Below are positions 34,488 to 46,925 of a stretch of 62,000 nt of DNA, in pieces. Each line of letters opens with the position of its first letter. Within the stretch, counting starts at the first letter, position 1. A program made the translations under genes and the position numbers. Under the pieces are notes generated by a model that ran no database searches, was not told the origin of the DNA, and saw only the letters and a program-made list of their open reading frames with translations. This stretch comes from Nymphaea colorata (lineage: Eukaryota; Streptophyta; Magnoliopsida; Nymphaeales; Nymphaeaceae), in contig NC_045148.1 of assembly GCF_008831285.2 (NCBI RefSeq), positions 17,477,002 to 17,539,001 of the forward strand, in the 5' to 3' direction.

Positions 34488-37046
34488 TGTCATGACCCAC
34501 TTTTTGACACAATTTTTTTTTTCTTTTCATTTGCATAAAGAATAGCGGAAGTAACATTGAGTCGTGACCAAAACTTAAACAAATGAACTGTATTAAAATA
34601 AAACACTTGCACCCAAACAACTAAATTAACCACTAAGCCCAAAACTGATGCAGTGTCTAGATTGTCAATGCCTGTCCATCACAAAGCCAGAGGTCGTCAC
34701 TCCATGAGCCAGAATATGTCATGAACTACCTGTAGAGTAGAAAGAAGGGTTAGAATTCCTCTGAGTATGAAAAAATCCAGCCATGAATGGAACATGGCCC
34801 AACAAAGTAATATTTGATTTTTGTAAAACAAATGTCTTCAAATCTTAACACATATTACAGTTAAGATTCATTAACAGAAACGAAGTGTTCAAAACCTCCA
34901 AAATATTCGTAGACTTCCAACCGTGGTTCTCTGACAATGTCATGGTCATCGTGCCGAACAACAACAGAAATCCCTGTGGGCACTCATGGGCAGAACAGAA
35001 GATCTCTTCACCATGCGATCTAACAGATCGAGGGTAATCTGCAGTGAAGCCTCTTGAGATATCTCAGTTCGCCACTGCAGCAGCATGGTCCTTCTAGGAA
35101 CTTGGGGTGAGGAACCACGAGACGCCTTGCTCTTCAACAGAAACAACAAAATCCTGGGCCCTTGTGCCGCCCAATACCTGTGGGCCCTCCAGTGCAGACA
35201 GAGGAGTGTGCGTCAACAATGAGCTCAAGCGCACCACTACCTCCCGAGACGAGACCAAACACTAGCCAAAAACACAAAGCTCGCACTCGCATGTACAATT
35301 GCACACAGTCCACGTTTCGCCCTCAAATTTCAAATATGAGGGTTTCTCATTACTAGACATCGTCTAGTACCTCTCACAGAAACCACCCTTAGCCTCAGTT
35401 TTCTAGACAAAAGCAACAAGTCATTTTCTAACTTAATTTAATGACAGTAAAGCAAAGCACATCACGTCTAGAAACCTCAAATAATAATATTATAATCCTC
35501 ATTTGAAAACAAAAAATTTATATTTAAATTCTCATGGCTTTCCTCCTCTAATTGTTCCGAAATTAATTTCAGAACCATTTTCCTGAAATTTTAAACACAA
35601 CTAAGGGCATCAAAGAGCAATAAAACATACATTTCGTTTTTAATTTATAAAGCCCCCTTCTGGCAATTTTTAAAAATTTAGAGGGTACCAAAACACAATT
35701 TCATATTAAATACCCGGTTTTTGCTGAAAATTACTTTCGCAAGCCTCTTTTTGAAGATGTTTTCAGCAAAAACGTTGCAGCATAAATTTCTAGAATTTGT
35801 AACAGCTTGTTCTAAAATCTTGCTAACATGACTATCCCGTTTTGAAATTTTCCAAAATGAGATAAAATCGTTCGAACCCTAGCCCTCGTCTCATTTTCAT
35901 GCTGGGTTTTCTCTCTCGTCACGACGCCTCCCTCTTCTTCTCGCTCGACTGACGGTGGGTGGTGGCTTCCACCATTTTCTCACACCCAAACCAGTGGAAT
36001 ACTTCTCCTTTGCCCGCGAGATCCGGCGTTCGTCTTCCCGTACCTGTTTCTACCGACCATGCGACAGCTTCCGCCGCCGTCTCCTCCTGTCCTCAAGAAA
36101 GCGAAACCAAAGAGGGAAAGAGAGAGTAGAGCTCCCTACGTTTGGATCTACCACGCCGCCGCCCACTGTCCGACCGACGGTGGAACTTCCACTATTCTTC
36201 CGCCTCCCAAACCAGAGAGGGATCTGTTTTCCTCTTTGGCCTTCCTCCGTGTGCAGCAAGGCAAGCGGGAGGAACCGCAGCCACCACCACCGCTACCTTC
36301 TATATTCTCGGTTTGCAGCACTACGCCCATAAGGAAGACGACCTCCGAATCGGTCCCCACATTCATTTCGATAGGAAGGAACAGGCAGGGAACAAGGGAA
36401 TGGCAGGAGGGATTCCTTTTAGCATCGTGTCCTCATTTTCCCCAAATCGCCTTTGCTACCATCGACAAGTTCGAGTTGGGGTACCTTATTGAAATAGTTG
36501 GAGCTTGGGAAGACAACTTAGTCTGCCCAGTTCAAATTTTGTTGCATGTTCTGTGGCCAGGCCCTCTCAGAGGGGTCCTCATATCATATCTTTCTTTTGT
36601 TTGATGACGTATTAGGTTTTAGGGTCGTCCGTGGTCTCAGTTCCTCATGGATGAAACGAAAATATACACAACATGCTATTTCCATTCAAGCATTCAATAA
36701 CTCATGCATAGATTCATGTTTAGGTATATAAATTCATAAACCCACACGCATATTTATCTATAAGAACTCAAATATACATGCTTCATGCTACATTCATGAT
36801 TGAAAATCCCCATACATTTTCCAAATCAGAGATGAATTTTGGCAGCAACTCCTTCCCTCTGCGTGAGGTTCTTTTCCAGCAGCCTCCTACTTCAATCTCA
36901 ATCTCTCTGTGGCTGGACATGCTCCTCTAATGCTACAGAAAAATGATAGTTCCCCTTTGCAATTACATCTTTATCCATATCCTTTCCCTCAAATGTCTCA
37001 TTTTGATAAACTTGATAGTTTTTTAAAAAGAAACATGGGTCTTACA
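34488..37046 (-). repeat. Gypsy 3' LTR (left copy)
   Basis: 2559 bp, bounded by TG and CA. Nearly collinear with 42256-44552 plus 47408-47696. Open frames inside it (35955-36604) recur with shifts in the other LTR (43726-44149) and are GC-rich LTR sequence, not genes. Confidence 0.88.
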
Positions 37047-37061
37047 TCCTCTCCCCCCCCT
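37047..37061 (-). other. Gypsy polypurine tract
   Basis: Complement reads AGGGGGGGGAGAGGA directly before the 3' LTR on the minus strand, the expected plus-strand primer site. Confidence 0.8.
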
Positions 37062-37069
37062 AAAAAGAA

Positions 37070-40000
37070 ATTTCGTCCTTGAAATTCAAGCGTACCTTAT
37101 TGAAATAGTTGAGGATAACTCTTCTTCATGTCCTCTTCTGGCTCCCACGTGCATTCTTTGATGCCATGATGCTGCCATTCCACTTGAACTAGTGGGATGG
37201 TCTTCTTTCGCAACACACGTTCCTTTTGATTTATAATCCGCAGTGGTTGTTCTTATGTTGTCATATCCTCTTACAAATCTACTTCTTCGTAGTCTATCAC
37301 ATGCAAAGGATCATGTATATATTTCTTTAACATCAGCACGTAAAATACTGGATGAACATGACTATACTGCGGTGGAAGTGCAATTCGATATGCAACCTTT
37401 CCAACTTTTTCTAGAATCTCGAATGGACCAATGTATCTTGGGCTCAATTTCCCCTTCTTTTTGAATCGAAAAACACTCTTGGTGGGTGATATCTTGACTA
37501 ATACGGGGTCTCCTGCTTCAAAAGCTAGCTCTCTTCGTCGTTGGTCTACATAACTCTTTTGTCGACTCTAAGCAGCCAAAAGTTTCTTTCTAATAATGTT
37601 GACCTGATCAGTGTAATGTTGGATTACTAAAGGATCTTCAATCTTGTTGTCTCTTATCTCGGTCCAACATGATGGTGATCTACAAGGTCGGCCATAGAGA
37701 GCTTCAAATGGTGTCATTCTATTGCAAGAGTGACAGCTATTATTGTAGGCAAATTCAGTCAACTTTACATGTTTATCTCATTCACCCTTCCATTGCAACA
37801 CACAAGCTCTTAACATATCTTCAAGAGTCTGAATGGTTCGCTCGGATTGCTCATCTGTTTGTAGATGAAATGCTGTACTCAGTTTCAATTTTGTTCCCAA
37901 CGCTTCATGTAACCTTCCCCAAAACTTGGATGGAAATCTTGGATCTCTGTCAGAAATGATTGATTTAGGAATTCTATGAAGTCTTCACAATTTCATCAAC
38001 ATACAAATCAGCCAGACTTTCAAGTGATTGTGAGATCTTGATAGGAAGAAAATGTGCAGATTTAGTTAGGCGGTCTACCACTACCTAAATAGCATCGTAT
38101 TGTCGTCGAGTACGTGGAAACCCCACTATGAAGTCCATAGTGATGCCTTCCCATTTCCATTGAGGAATCTTTATTCGTTGCATCAAGTCACCCGGTTTAT
38201 GATGTTCCACTTTAACCTATTGACACACCAAACATCGTGAGATGAACTCGGCAACCTCTTTCTTCATTCCTGGCCACCAAAGGTTTATCCTTAAATTTTC
38301 ATACATCTTTGTGCTTCTTAAATGTATGGTGTATCTGGTTTTGTGCGTCTCTTTTAGCAGCTTGTTTTTCACCTTTGGATCATTCAAAACCCACAATCTG
38401 TCATTGAACCATATAGATCCGTCATCATCCTCAGAATAAGGAGTTTCTTCTTTCTTGTGACACTCAAGTTTCAACTTTGCATATTCAGGGCTCTGTTTTT
38501 GTTTCTTAATAATTTCTTCAAGGAATCTATCTCGAATTATTCCAGCACACTTCACATTTTCATTATCATCTCGCAACGGATGCCATTGTTCAAAGTCTTC
38601 CACTAAATTCGATGTCTGTATTAACAGTCCACCAGCTTTAGCAGGTGCCTTTCTACTGAGTACACCAGCTACCACATTAGCCGTTCTCTGTCTTAGATTC
38701 AACTCTTTCTGTGAAAACAAATATTTGAGAGATTTGTGGTCAGAAAATACTTCAAATTCTATACCATAGAGGTAATGTCTCCATATTTTTTGGCCAAATA
38801 CCACAACTCCTAATTCTAGATCATGTGTTGGATAGTTCTTATTGTGTTGTTTCAGTTGTTTAAAGGCGTATGCTATGACTTTCTCTTTTTGCATAAGCAC
38901 TGCTCCATAACTTGTTCCTGATGCATCTGTATATACTACAAATCATTTCCTCCCTTTTGGTAGTGCCAGAATTGGGGCACTAGTCAAACTATCTTTCAAC
39001 ATCTGAAAACTCTTCTGACAGTCCTCTGTCCACATAAATTTGACTCTATTTTGTAGCAGTCTAGTCATTGGGGTTGCAATTTTCGAGAAATCTTTAATGA
39101 ACTTCCTGTAGTAACCTGCCAAACCAAGAAAACTTCTGATTTCTGTCACATTAGTTGGCGCATTCCATTGTTGCAAAGCTTCTATTTGGCCGGATCAACT
39201 GCCCCTCCCTCCTTAGAGATTATGTGTCTTAAGAAATTCACTTTGTCTAGCCAAAACTCACTCTTGAAATACTTGGCATACAATTGATTTTGTCTCAATA
39301 TTTTCATTACTAACTCGAGATGTACCACATGCATTGCTTCACACTCTGAGTACACTAACACATTGTCAATGAACACTATAACGAATCGGTCTAAGTACTC
39401 ATGAAATATTCGATTCATGAGATCCATAAAAGCTGTTGGGGCATTTGTGAGTCCGAAAGGCATCACTCGAAACTCATAATGCCCATAATGTGTGCGAAAT
39501 GCTGTTTTGGGAATATCTTCTTCCTTTACTCGCAATTGATGGTATCCTGACATTAAGTCTATCTTAGAAAACACATTTGCTTCCTTTAATTGATCGAATA
39601 AATCCTCAATTCTAAGCAATGGATATCTGTTCTTGATCGTAACTTGATTCAACATCCGGTAGTCAATATATAACCGCATTGACCCATCCTTCTTCTTCAC
39701 AAATAGGACCGGTGCTCCCCAAGGTGACACACTTGGACTGATAAATCTCTTGTTGGCTAAGTCTTGAATCTGTTTCTTTAATTCTTCCAGTTCTGCTGGT
39801 GTCATTCTATATGGAGCCTTAGAAATTGGTACAGTTCCTGGTATCAATTAGATGCCAAACGCCATATCTCGTACAGGAGGCAATCCAGGTAAATCTTCAG
39901 GAAATACGTCTCTGAAGTCCTTCACCGTATGCACCTCACTGATGGGTTTTAATTTCTGGTCGATTGCATATCCATGCTAACGAAATAGGCAGTGAACCCA

Positions 40001-41546
40001 TTTTCCACGTATTTCCTTGCCTTAACTGATGAGACAACTAACTTTCTTTTATCTTGGGGCGTTTTCACCCCAAATTCAATCTTTTGAGCGTTTTCCAACT
40101 GAATTTTCGACTTTTTCCTTCTGCAATCTATCGTCACATAGTGATGGTATAACCAATCCATTCCTAGGATTACGTCATACCCCATCATATTTATTACCAC
40201 TAGTTGTGCTGGTAATAAATGTCCATGTATTTCTATTTTCACATTTTCTAAATACGTTCTACATGTGTCTTTGTTTCCTATGGGCGTAGAAACTAACAAT
40301 TCATAAGGCATATTATTTCTTTCTAACTTTAAAAGTTCAGCAAAACTCTTAAAAACAAAAGAATGCGATGCACCAGAGTCAAACAGAATATGAGCCCAAT
40401 GAGATTGTACAAGAAGGGTACCTTCAATCAGGTCGGTAGATTTCAAATCCTCTATCGTGGTTGCATAAACTCTCCAAGGTACATTCTTCTCTGTTGGTGG
40501 GTTGGTTGCACCATGCTTCTGCTCCGCCTCTTTCTTCTTTGGGCACTCACGAATAAAATGTCATTGCGTTCCGCAGTAGAGACATGCCCCGACATCTCTG
40601 TAACATGGTTCACCAGGGTGTTGGCGATGACATTTGGGGTATTCCTCATCCCACCTGGATGCTGATGACCTCTACCGCTTGAATCTGTCCCCTTGGTTCA
40701 CCCTATCACTGTGCCTCCTCTTGAACATGTTTGGCCTCGACTTGGACGGCAAAAATTCACTCCTCCTATCTTCCCATGCATCTTGTTCCAGTCCTCATCA
40801 AAACGTGTGGCTATGTCAATCGTATCGTTCAAGTCTCTTGGGCGACTACCCATTACTTTGCTCTGCAACCCGTCTTTAAGTCCTCTGATGAACTTATTTG
40901 CTCTGTCCGTATCAGAAATGTACACATGGGGGCAGTACTTCTCCAAGTGTCTGAATTTGATGACATATTCATGCAGACTCATACTCCTTTGTTGAAGCTC
41001 CAAGAATTCCTACATGCGTTTCTCTCGTGTGAAGGCTGGGATGTAGGCATGTGTGAATGCTTCCTTGAATTCCTCCCAAGTCGCTTCGTTATTTGTGAAC
41101 TTCACTTCACATTGCGTCTGCCACCATTCCTCAGCATCTCCTTTTAGCATGAATGTTCCATACCGAACCTTCTTGTTGTCAGGCACTTCTAGGTTGGTAA
41201 AAATCTTCTCAGTTTCTTTTATTCACTCTTCTACGTCATCAGTAGTGTCTTTTCCATGAAACTTTGGAGGATGCAAACTCATAAACTATTGGTGAGTTGC
41301 GCCCCTTGCCTCACCATTCGTTGTCCTGTTTGTCTCTGTACTGGTTCCTCCTGAAGGAACGTTCTGCGCCAGCCCATGCATCAACCTCGTAATCATGTGC
41401 AAGGTGTTCATGATGAACACTTGCTATTGTTGAATATCTCCAACAGGTGTCCCAGCTTTGGTAGAACAAGTCTCCACATTTCGACCCCTAGTGCTGGGAG
41501 GGCCTCTGCCTCTACCTCTAGCACTTCCTCCTCTAGTACGTGCCAT
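37070..41546 (-). pseudogene. Gypsy gag-pol remnant
   Basis: From the gag ATG (41546) leftwards. Gag includes RSMSLHEYVIKFRHLEKYC. The zinc knuckle is CLYCGTQ-stop-HFIREC, with a TGA in the knuckle itself. Protease shows AHILFDSGASHSFVF (40446-39949). RT (39847-39182) shows [46 protein letters not shown] and [10 protein letters not shown]; the usual FIDD active site has become FIDN. RNase H and the integrase zinc domain (39176-38217) show [33 protein letters not shown] and [12 protein letters not shown]. The integrase C-terminal part continues to about 37080 with in-frame stops. Gag, protease, integrase and RNase H functions were once present; none can be made from this copy. Confidence 0.88.
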
Positions 41547-41678
41547 TGAACTACACCACACGGAGGAAAATAAAGTATAACAATTGTATTCGTAAGTAAA
41601 GCAATCCGTTAAGGCTACTATAAAATTTTAAAATTCAAAATTCACAATAAATCAAAAACACCCTTCTCTAATAGGCTC

Positions 41679-42171
41679 TAGGCCTGGGCATCGGGCCGGC
41701 CCAGCCGGGTAAGGGCCGGCCCGATAGCTCAGGTCTCGGCCCGGCACTCCCGACCCCCTTTCCCCCTCCCTCCCGTCGCGCTCCGATGGAGGAGGATGGG
41801 GAGAGGGAGGGAGACAGAGGAGGAGGGAGAGGGAGAGTGGGAGAGGGAGAGGGAGAGTGGGAGAGGGAGAGGGAGAGGGGGAGCGGGAGCAAAAAGGGAG
41901 AGGGAGAGGGGAAGCAGAGAGGGAGAGGGGGAGCGGAGAGGGAGAGGGAGAAGGGGAGGGGCAGCGGAGAGGGAGAGAGGGAGCAAGAGGGAGAGGGAGA
42001 GGGGAGAGGGGGAGGGGAGGGGGAGCGGAGAGAGAGTGAGGGAGACGGAGGGCGGGAGTCGGGCCGGGACGTCGCCGGGCTGGCCTATCGGGCCCGGGCC
42101 AGGTTTTTCCCGGCTCGGACCTGGGTCCGATTGGGCTGGGCCGAGCCGGCCCAGCCCGATGCCCAGGCTTA
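41679..42171. mobile_element. hAT-like MITE with polypurine core, nested in the gypsy leader
   Basis: 493 bp. The left terminus TAGGCCTGGGCATCGGGC pairs with the complement of the right terminus TAAGCCTGGGCATCGGGC. Flanks ATAGGCTC (41671-41678) and ACAGGCTC (42172-42179) match at 7 of 8 positions, as for a hAT target duplication. Between the termini, from about 41786 to 42050, the plus strand is almost pure purine (GGGAGAGGGAGAGG units). It is noncoding; the long arginine/glutamate/glycine frames across it are artefacts. It lies between the gypsy PBS and gag. Confidence 0.8.
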
Positions 42172-42239
42172 ACAGGCTCAGATGACCTTTTCTCTGCTTG
42201 TGATCAACATTGGAATTGGACAAGAACTCTAGACACTGT

Positions 42240-42251
42240 GCTCTCATACCA
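42240..42251 (-). other. Gypsy primer binding site (initiator tRNA-Met type)
   Basis: The minus strand reads TGGTATGAGAGC, one mismatch from TGGTATCAGAGC, the sequence complementary to the initiator tRNA-Met 3' end. It lies four bases from the 5' LTR end. Confidence 0.75.
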
Positions 42252-45200
42252 AAGCTGTCACGACCCACTTTTTGACACAATTTTTTTTTCTTTTCATTTG
42301 CATAAAGAATAGCGGAAGTAACATTGAGTCGTGACCAAAACTTAAACAAATAAACTGTATTAAAATAAAACACTTGCACCCAAACAACTAAATTAACCAC
42401 TAAGCCCAAAACTGATGCAGTGTCTAGATTGCCAATGCCTGTCCATCACAAAGCCAGAGGTCGTCACTCCATGATCCAGAATATGTCATGAACTACCTGT
42501 AGAGTAGAAAGAAGGGTTAGAATTCCTCTGAGTATGAAAAAATCCAGCCATGAATGGAACATGGCCCAACAAAGTAATATTTGATTTTTGTAAAACAAAT
42601 GTCTTCAAATCTTAACACATATTACAGTTAAGATTCATTAACAGAAACGAAGTGTTCAAAACCTCCAAAATATTCGTAGACTTCCAACCGTGGTTCTCTG
42701 ACAATGTCATGGTCATCGTGCCGAACAACAACAGAAATCCCTGTGGGCACTCATGGGCAGAACAGAAGATCTCTTCACCATGCGATCTAACAGATCGAGG
42801 GTAACCTGCAGTGAAGCCTCTTGAGATATCTCAGTTCACCGCTGCAGCAGCATGGTCCTTCTAGGAACTTGGGGTGAGGAACCACGAGACGCCTTGCTCT
42901 TCAACAGAAACAACAAAATCCCGGGCCCTTGTGCCGCCCAATACCTGTGGGCCCTCCAGTGCAGACAGAGGAGTGTGCGTCAACAGTGAGCTCAGGCGCA
43001 CCACTACCTCCCGAGATGAGACCAAACACTAGCCAAAAACACAAAGCTCGCACTCGCATGTAAAATTGTACACAGTCCACGTTTCGCCCTCAAATTTCAA
43101 ATATGAGGGTTTCTCATCACTAGACATCGTCTAGTACCTCTCACAGAAACCACCCTTAGCCTTAGTTTTCTAGACAAAAGCAACAAGTCATTTTCTAACT
43201 TAATTTAATGACAGTAAAGCAAAGCACATCACGTCTAGAAACCTCAAATAATAATATTATAATCCTCATTTGAAAACGAGAAATTTATATTTAAATTCTC
43301 AGAACGTGGCTTTCCTCCTCTAATTGTTCTAAAATTAATTTCATAACCATTTTCCTGAAATTTTAAACACAACTAAGGGCATCAAAGAGCAATAAAACAT
43401 ACATTTCGATTTTAATTTATAAAGCCCTCTTCTGGCAATTTTTAAGAACTTAGAGGGTACCAAAACAAAATTCATATTAAATACCCGATTTTTGCTAAAA
43501 ATCACTTTTGCAAGCCTCTTTTTGAAGAGGTTTTCAGCAAAAACGTTGTGGCATAAATTTCTAGAATTTATAACATCTTTTTCTAAAATCTTGCTAACAT
43601 GATGGACTCATTTTGAAATTTTCCAAAATGAGATATAATCGTTCGAACCCTAGCCCTCTTCTCATTTTCACACTGGGTTTTATCTCTCCTCACGACACCT
43701 CCCTCTTCTTCTCGCTCGACTGACGGTGGGTGGTGGCTTCCATCGATTTCTCACACCCAAACCAGTGGAATACTTCTCCTTCGGCCGCGAGATTCGGTGT
43801 TCGTCTTCCCGTAGCTATTTCTACCGACCATTCGACAGCTTCTGCCGCCGCCGTCTCCTCCTGTCCTCAAGAAAGCAAAACCAGAGAGGGAAAGAGAGTG
43901 CAGAGCTCCCTGCGTTTGGGTCTACCACACCCTGCCCACTGTCCGACCGACTGTGGCACTTCCACTGTTCTTCCACCTCCCAAACTAGAGAGGGATCTGT
44001 TTTCCTCTCTGGCCTTCATCCATGTGCAGCAAGTCGAGCAGGAGGAACCGCAGCCACCGCCGCTGCTACCTTCTCTATTCTCGGTTTGCAGCACTACGCC
44101 CATAAGGACGACAACCTCTGAATCGGTCCCCGCGTTCATTTCGACATGAACATGCAGGCAACAAGGGAACGACAGGAGGGACTCCTTTCAGCTTCGTGTC
44201 CTCATTTTTCCCAAATCGCCTTTGCTACCATCGATGGAGTTGGGGTATTTCCTTCCCTTTTTTTCTTTTGTTTCATAGCATGATTCGGGAAGACAACTTA
44301 GTCTGCCACTTCAAATTTTGTTGCACGTTATGTGGCCAGGCCCTCTCAGAGGGGTCTTCGTATCATACCTTTCTTTTGTTTGATGATGTATTAGGTTTTA
44401 GGGTCGTTCGTGGTCTCACTTCCTCATGGATGAAACGAAAATATACACAACATGCTATTTCCATTCCAGCCTTCAATAACTCATACATAGATTATGTTTA
44501 GGCATATAAATTCATAAACCCACATACATATTTATCTATAAGAACTCAAAGTTAGTGCTTAACACGAGCCGAGTCGAGCCCGAGCTCGGTCAGCTCGAAC
44601 TCGGCTCGACTAAGTAAGACACGAGCTCGACTCGGCTCGAGCTCGAATATAGCTCGACTATCCTGGCTCGAACTCGACTCGATAGTCTCTTGTCGAGCTC
44701 GAGCTCGACTCAATTAAGCTCGATAAGCTCGTTTAACTACTAATCCAGTAATCCTTACTTGTTGAGCTCGAGCTCGATTAAGGCTCGATAAACTCGTTAA
44801 CTACTTATCCTTATCGAGCTCGATTAAGGCTCGATAAACTCGTTTGGTGCTCATCCTTATCGAGCTCGATTAAGGCTCGATTAACTGGTTACCAAGGAAA
44901 TCAAATGTCCCATTAATGTTTATCCTCATAATTATTTTTTGCCTATGATTTTCTGAAAAAACTTCAACTTAAAATAATAATAATAATAAGAGGTCCTATT
45001 TGAGTTGACAAAATTAAACATTATATGGGTTGGGATTCGGAGGTCATGCAGGCCAAGGTTGGATATTATGTAAAAGCTAAAGTTAAGATCCAATTCAGGT
45101 GTTCATCATCAAAAATGGAAAATAATGCTATTTATCACCACTAAACTTTACTTGTGATCTTGAAGGATGATTTCATAGCTCCAGGCTGTGGTCCTGTGGA

Positions 45201-45970
45201 TATTCACATTTCCATGAGTAGGCCAATCTGGAGAGGGAAGACAATGTTGTATGACCCATGGTGCTTCCGATGGGATGTTGGTGAATTGTTTTATTCTTTC
45301 AACAGAGACCATTCTATTCTTCACAAAGCAACTTACAAATATTGCCCAAAAGAGTGCAAAATTCAGAGATAGACCATATGAGAGAGACAATCCAACAAAC
45401 TCTGTATCCAAACACGGCAACAATGAGCCATTGAGAAAGGAAACAAACATTATATGACCTTAATATCTTATTAAAAATTATCATCACAATAGTAAGCAAA
45501 AACATGAGATTGAAATATTGCAACAGAGGGATAAAACAGGTCATGAACTAAGAAATTTTTAGGCTTCAAAGATCTCTAAAAATGCACAAGGATAGAATTC
45601 TGCATCAAAATCTCACAATAATAAAAGGCCGTAACTAATTTGACCCAAAGCATTGATTCCCAATGCTTCAAAATCAGTTCCACATTCTAGTAGGTCATGT
45701 TTGATTGACAATTAAAGACTGCAAAATATGCTTTAAGCCTTTAACAGGTCAGACTGTGCTATTTTAGCAAAATACTAGGTCAAACACAAGTCACATGGTT
45801 CACCTCTAGAACATAGGTCACCATATAGACATTCAAGTTAAGCATCAAACAGGGGAATTGAAGCAAGTGCTGGAAAAAATTAAAGTAGGTGCATGGTAAA
45901 AAACATAGTTACGATTACCCTTTTACACAATGATTGGAGATGATAATTCTTCCAAAGAAAACAGAACTAC

Positions 45971-46259
45971 CCCTTCGTATCCTCTTTTCTTGTATTCAGA
46001 TCGAATAAATTCCACCAACTTGTTGTAAATTCTAGTCCCATTTGGTAGGAAAAAGCAACTTCCAGGGCTGGATACCGTTGACAAGCATGAAATATCAAAA
46101 ACACTCAACACAAGCAGAAACATATAATGCACAGAAGCAAACTTAATAGTACAAAATAAATTGTGAAAACCTGAGTGGATGAAAAAAGAAGAGGTCTTGG
46201 TTAATCCCAACTATTCTATGGTCATATTTCTTTGCTTCTTCCAATTTGGTCAAATATTC
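45971..46259 (-). pseudogene. Captured threonyl-tRNA synthetase gene fragment (two exons, one intron)
   Basis: On the minus strand, exon 46171-46259 reads [20 protein letters not shown] then QDLFFFHPL, and exon 45971-46067 reads [20 protein letters not shown] then [13 protein letters not shown]. These match the start of the class II catalytic core of ThrRS (family pattern ...EEAKKRDHR..G...LF..H.LSPGS.FFLP.G.RIYN.L...I...Y..RGY.EV). The intron 46068-46170 keeps GT-AG borders and the joining phase is correct, so this came from genomic DNA and not from a cDNA. The rest of the catalytic core is not seen. ThrRS charges tRNA-Thr; this piece cannot. Confidence 0.85.
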
Positions 46260-46554
46260 CTGCAAAACAGACGACCAACAAATAGAAGTTTATGCATTTC
46301 TTCAACTGCAGGATAGAAGTGTCCTCTAAATCTTACTTTATGCATAAGTTTGGAAAAGATACAAAACAGCTGTTCAATATTCTCTAAAAAAACTACTTGG
46401 CTAAAGGGGTACCTGGCGTGAAGGCGGGAGCAGAAAGCACACCTCTGGAAGCAATTACGATCTCAAGCAATTACGATCTCAATATTTATCCCTTTCTAAG
46501 ATCTCTGCCAAAATAAAAAGCAAAAAAACGATTAATAAGAGGATGAACTCAAGG

Positions 46555-46925
46555 ATTTGTTTGAAAGCACAAGCGCAACACAAGATGCTCAAAACTTTGA
46601 CCCCCAGAGGACAGGAGCATTAGCATGCCATCGGGCATTAGGCAGAGGGCGGTGGTGGGCCGGTGGAGCTGGCAAAGAAGGAAAAGGAGGAGGAAATGCA
46701 CACGGTGGGGCTGTCCTTCCGGTGCTTGTGCAGGCCGTGCGGAGGTGAGCCTGTGAGGATGAGGTCACGAGAGTTTAAGAGAGAGAGAGAGGCAAAGAAA
46801 GAGCGCATGAAAAAGAGGGGAACATACCTGGTGCCCACACACCAAGCGTTGCCAATCTTTTGGGTTGTGTCTGGATGCCCATATGTGCTCTTGTCATTGT
46901 GTGGACTGTCATGGGGAGCCTAAAC
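46555..46925. other. GC-richer gene-like segment inside the hAT-like element
   Basis: Differs in composition from the AT-rich surroundings and is open on both strands (63-86 codons). The minus strand could encode a serine/proline-rich stretch upstream of the ThrRS exons, possibly a captured 5' exon or leader of the same gene. No motif confirms this. Confidence 0.3.

Noticed and set aside
35955-36604. Overlapping open frames that look like a gene in the left gypsy LTR
   Set aside because: The same sequence recurs with frameshifting differences at 43726-44149 in the other LTR, so it is LTR sequence without coding constraint.
41786-42185. Several overlapping long open frames rich in Arg, Glu, Gly (plus) or Ser, Pro, Leu (minus)
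   Set aside because: They arise from the repetitive purine tract of the MITE at 41679-42171; repeats lacking stop codons are open in many frames at once.
45148-45450. Open frames on both strands inside the Pack-type element
   Set aside because: They may be captured gene sequence, but no motif or family could be recognised, so no product is called.
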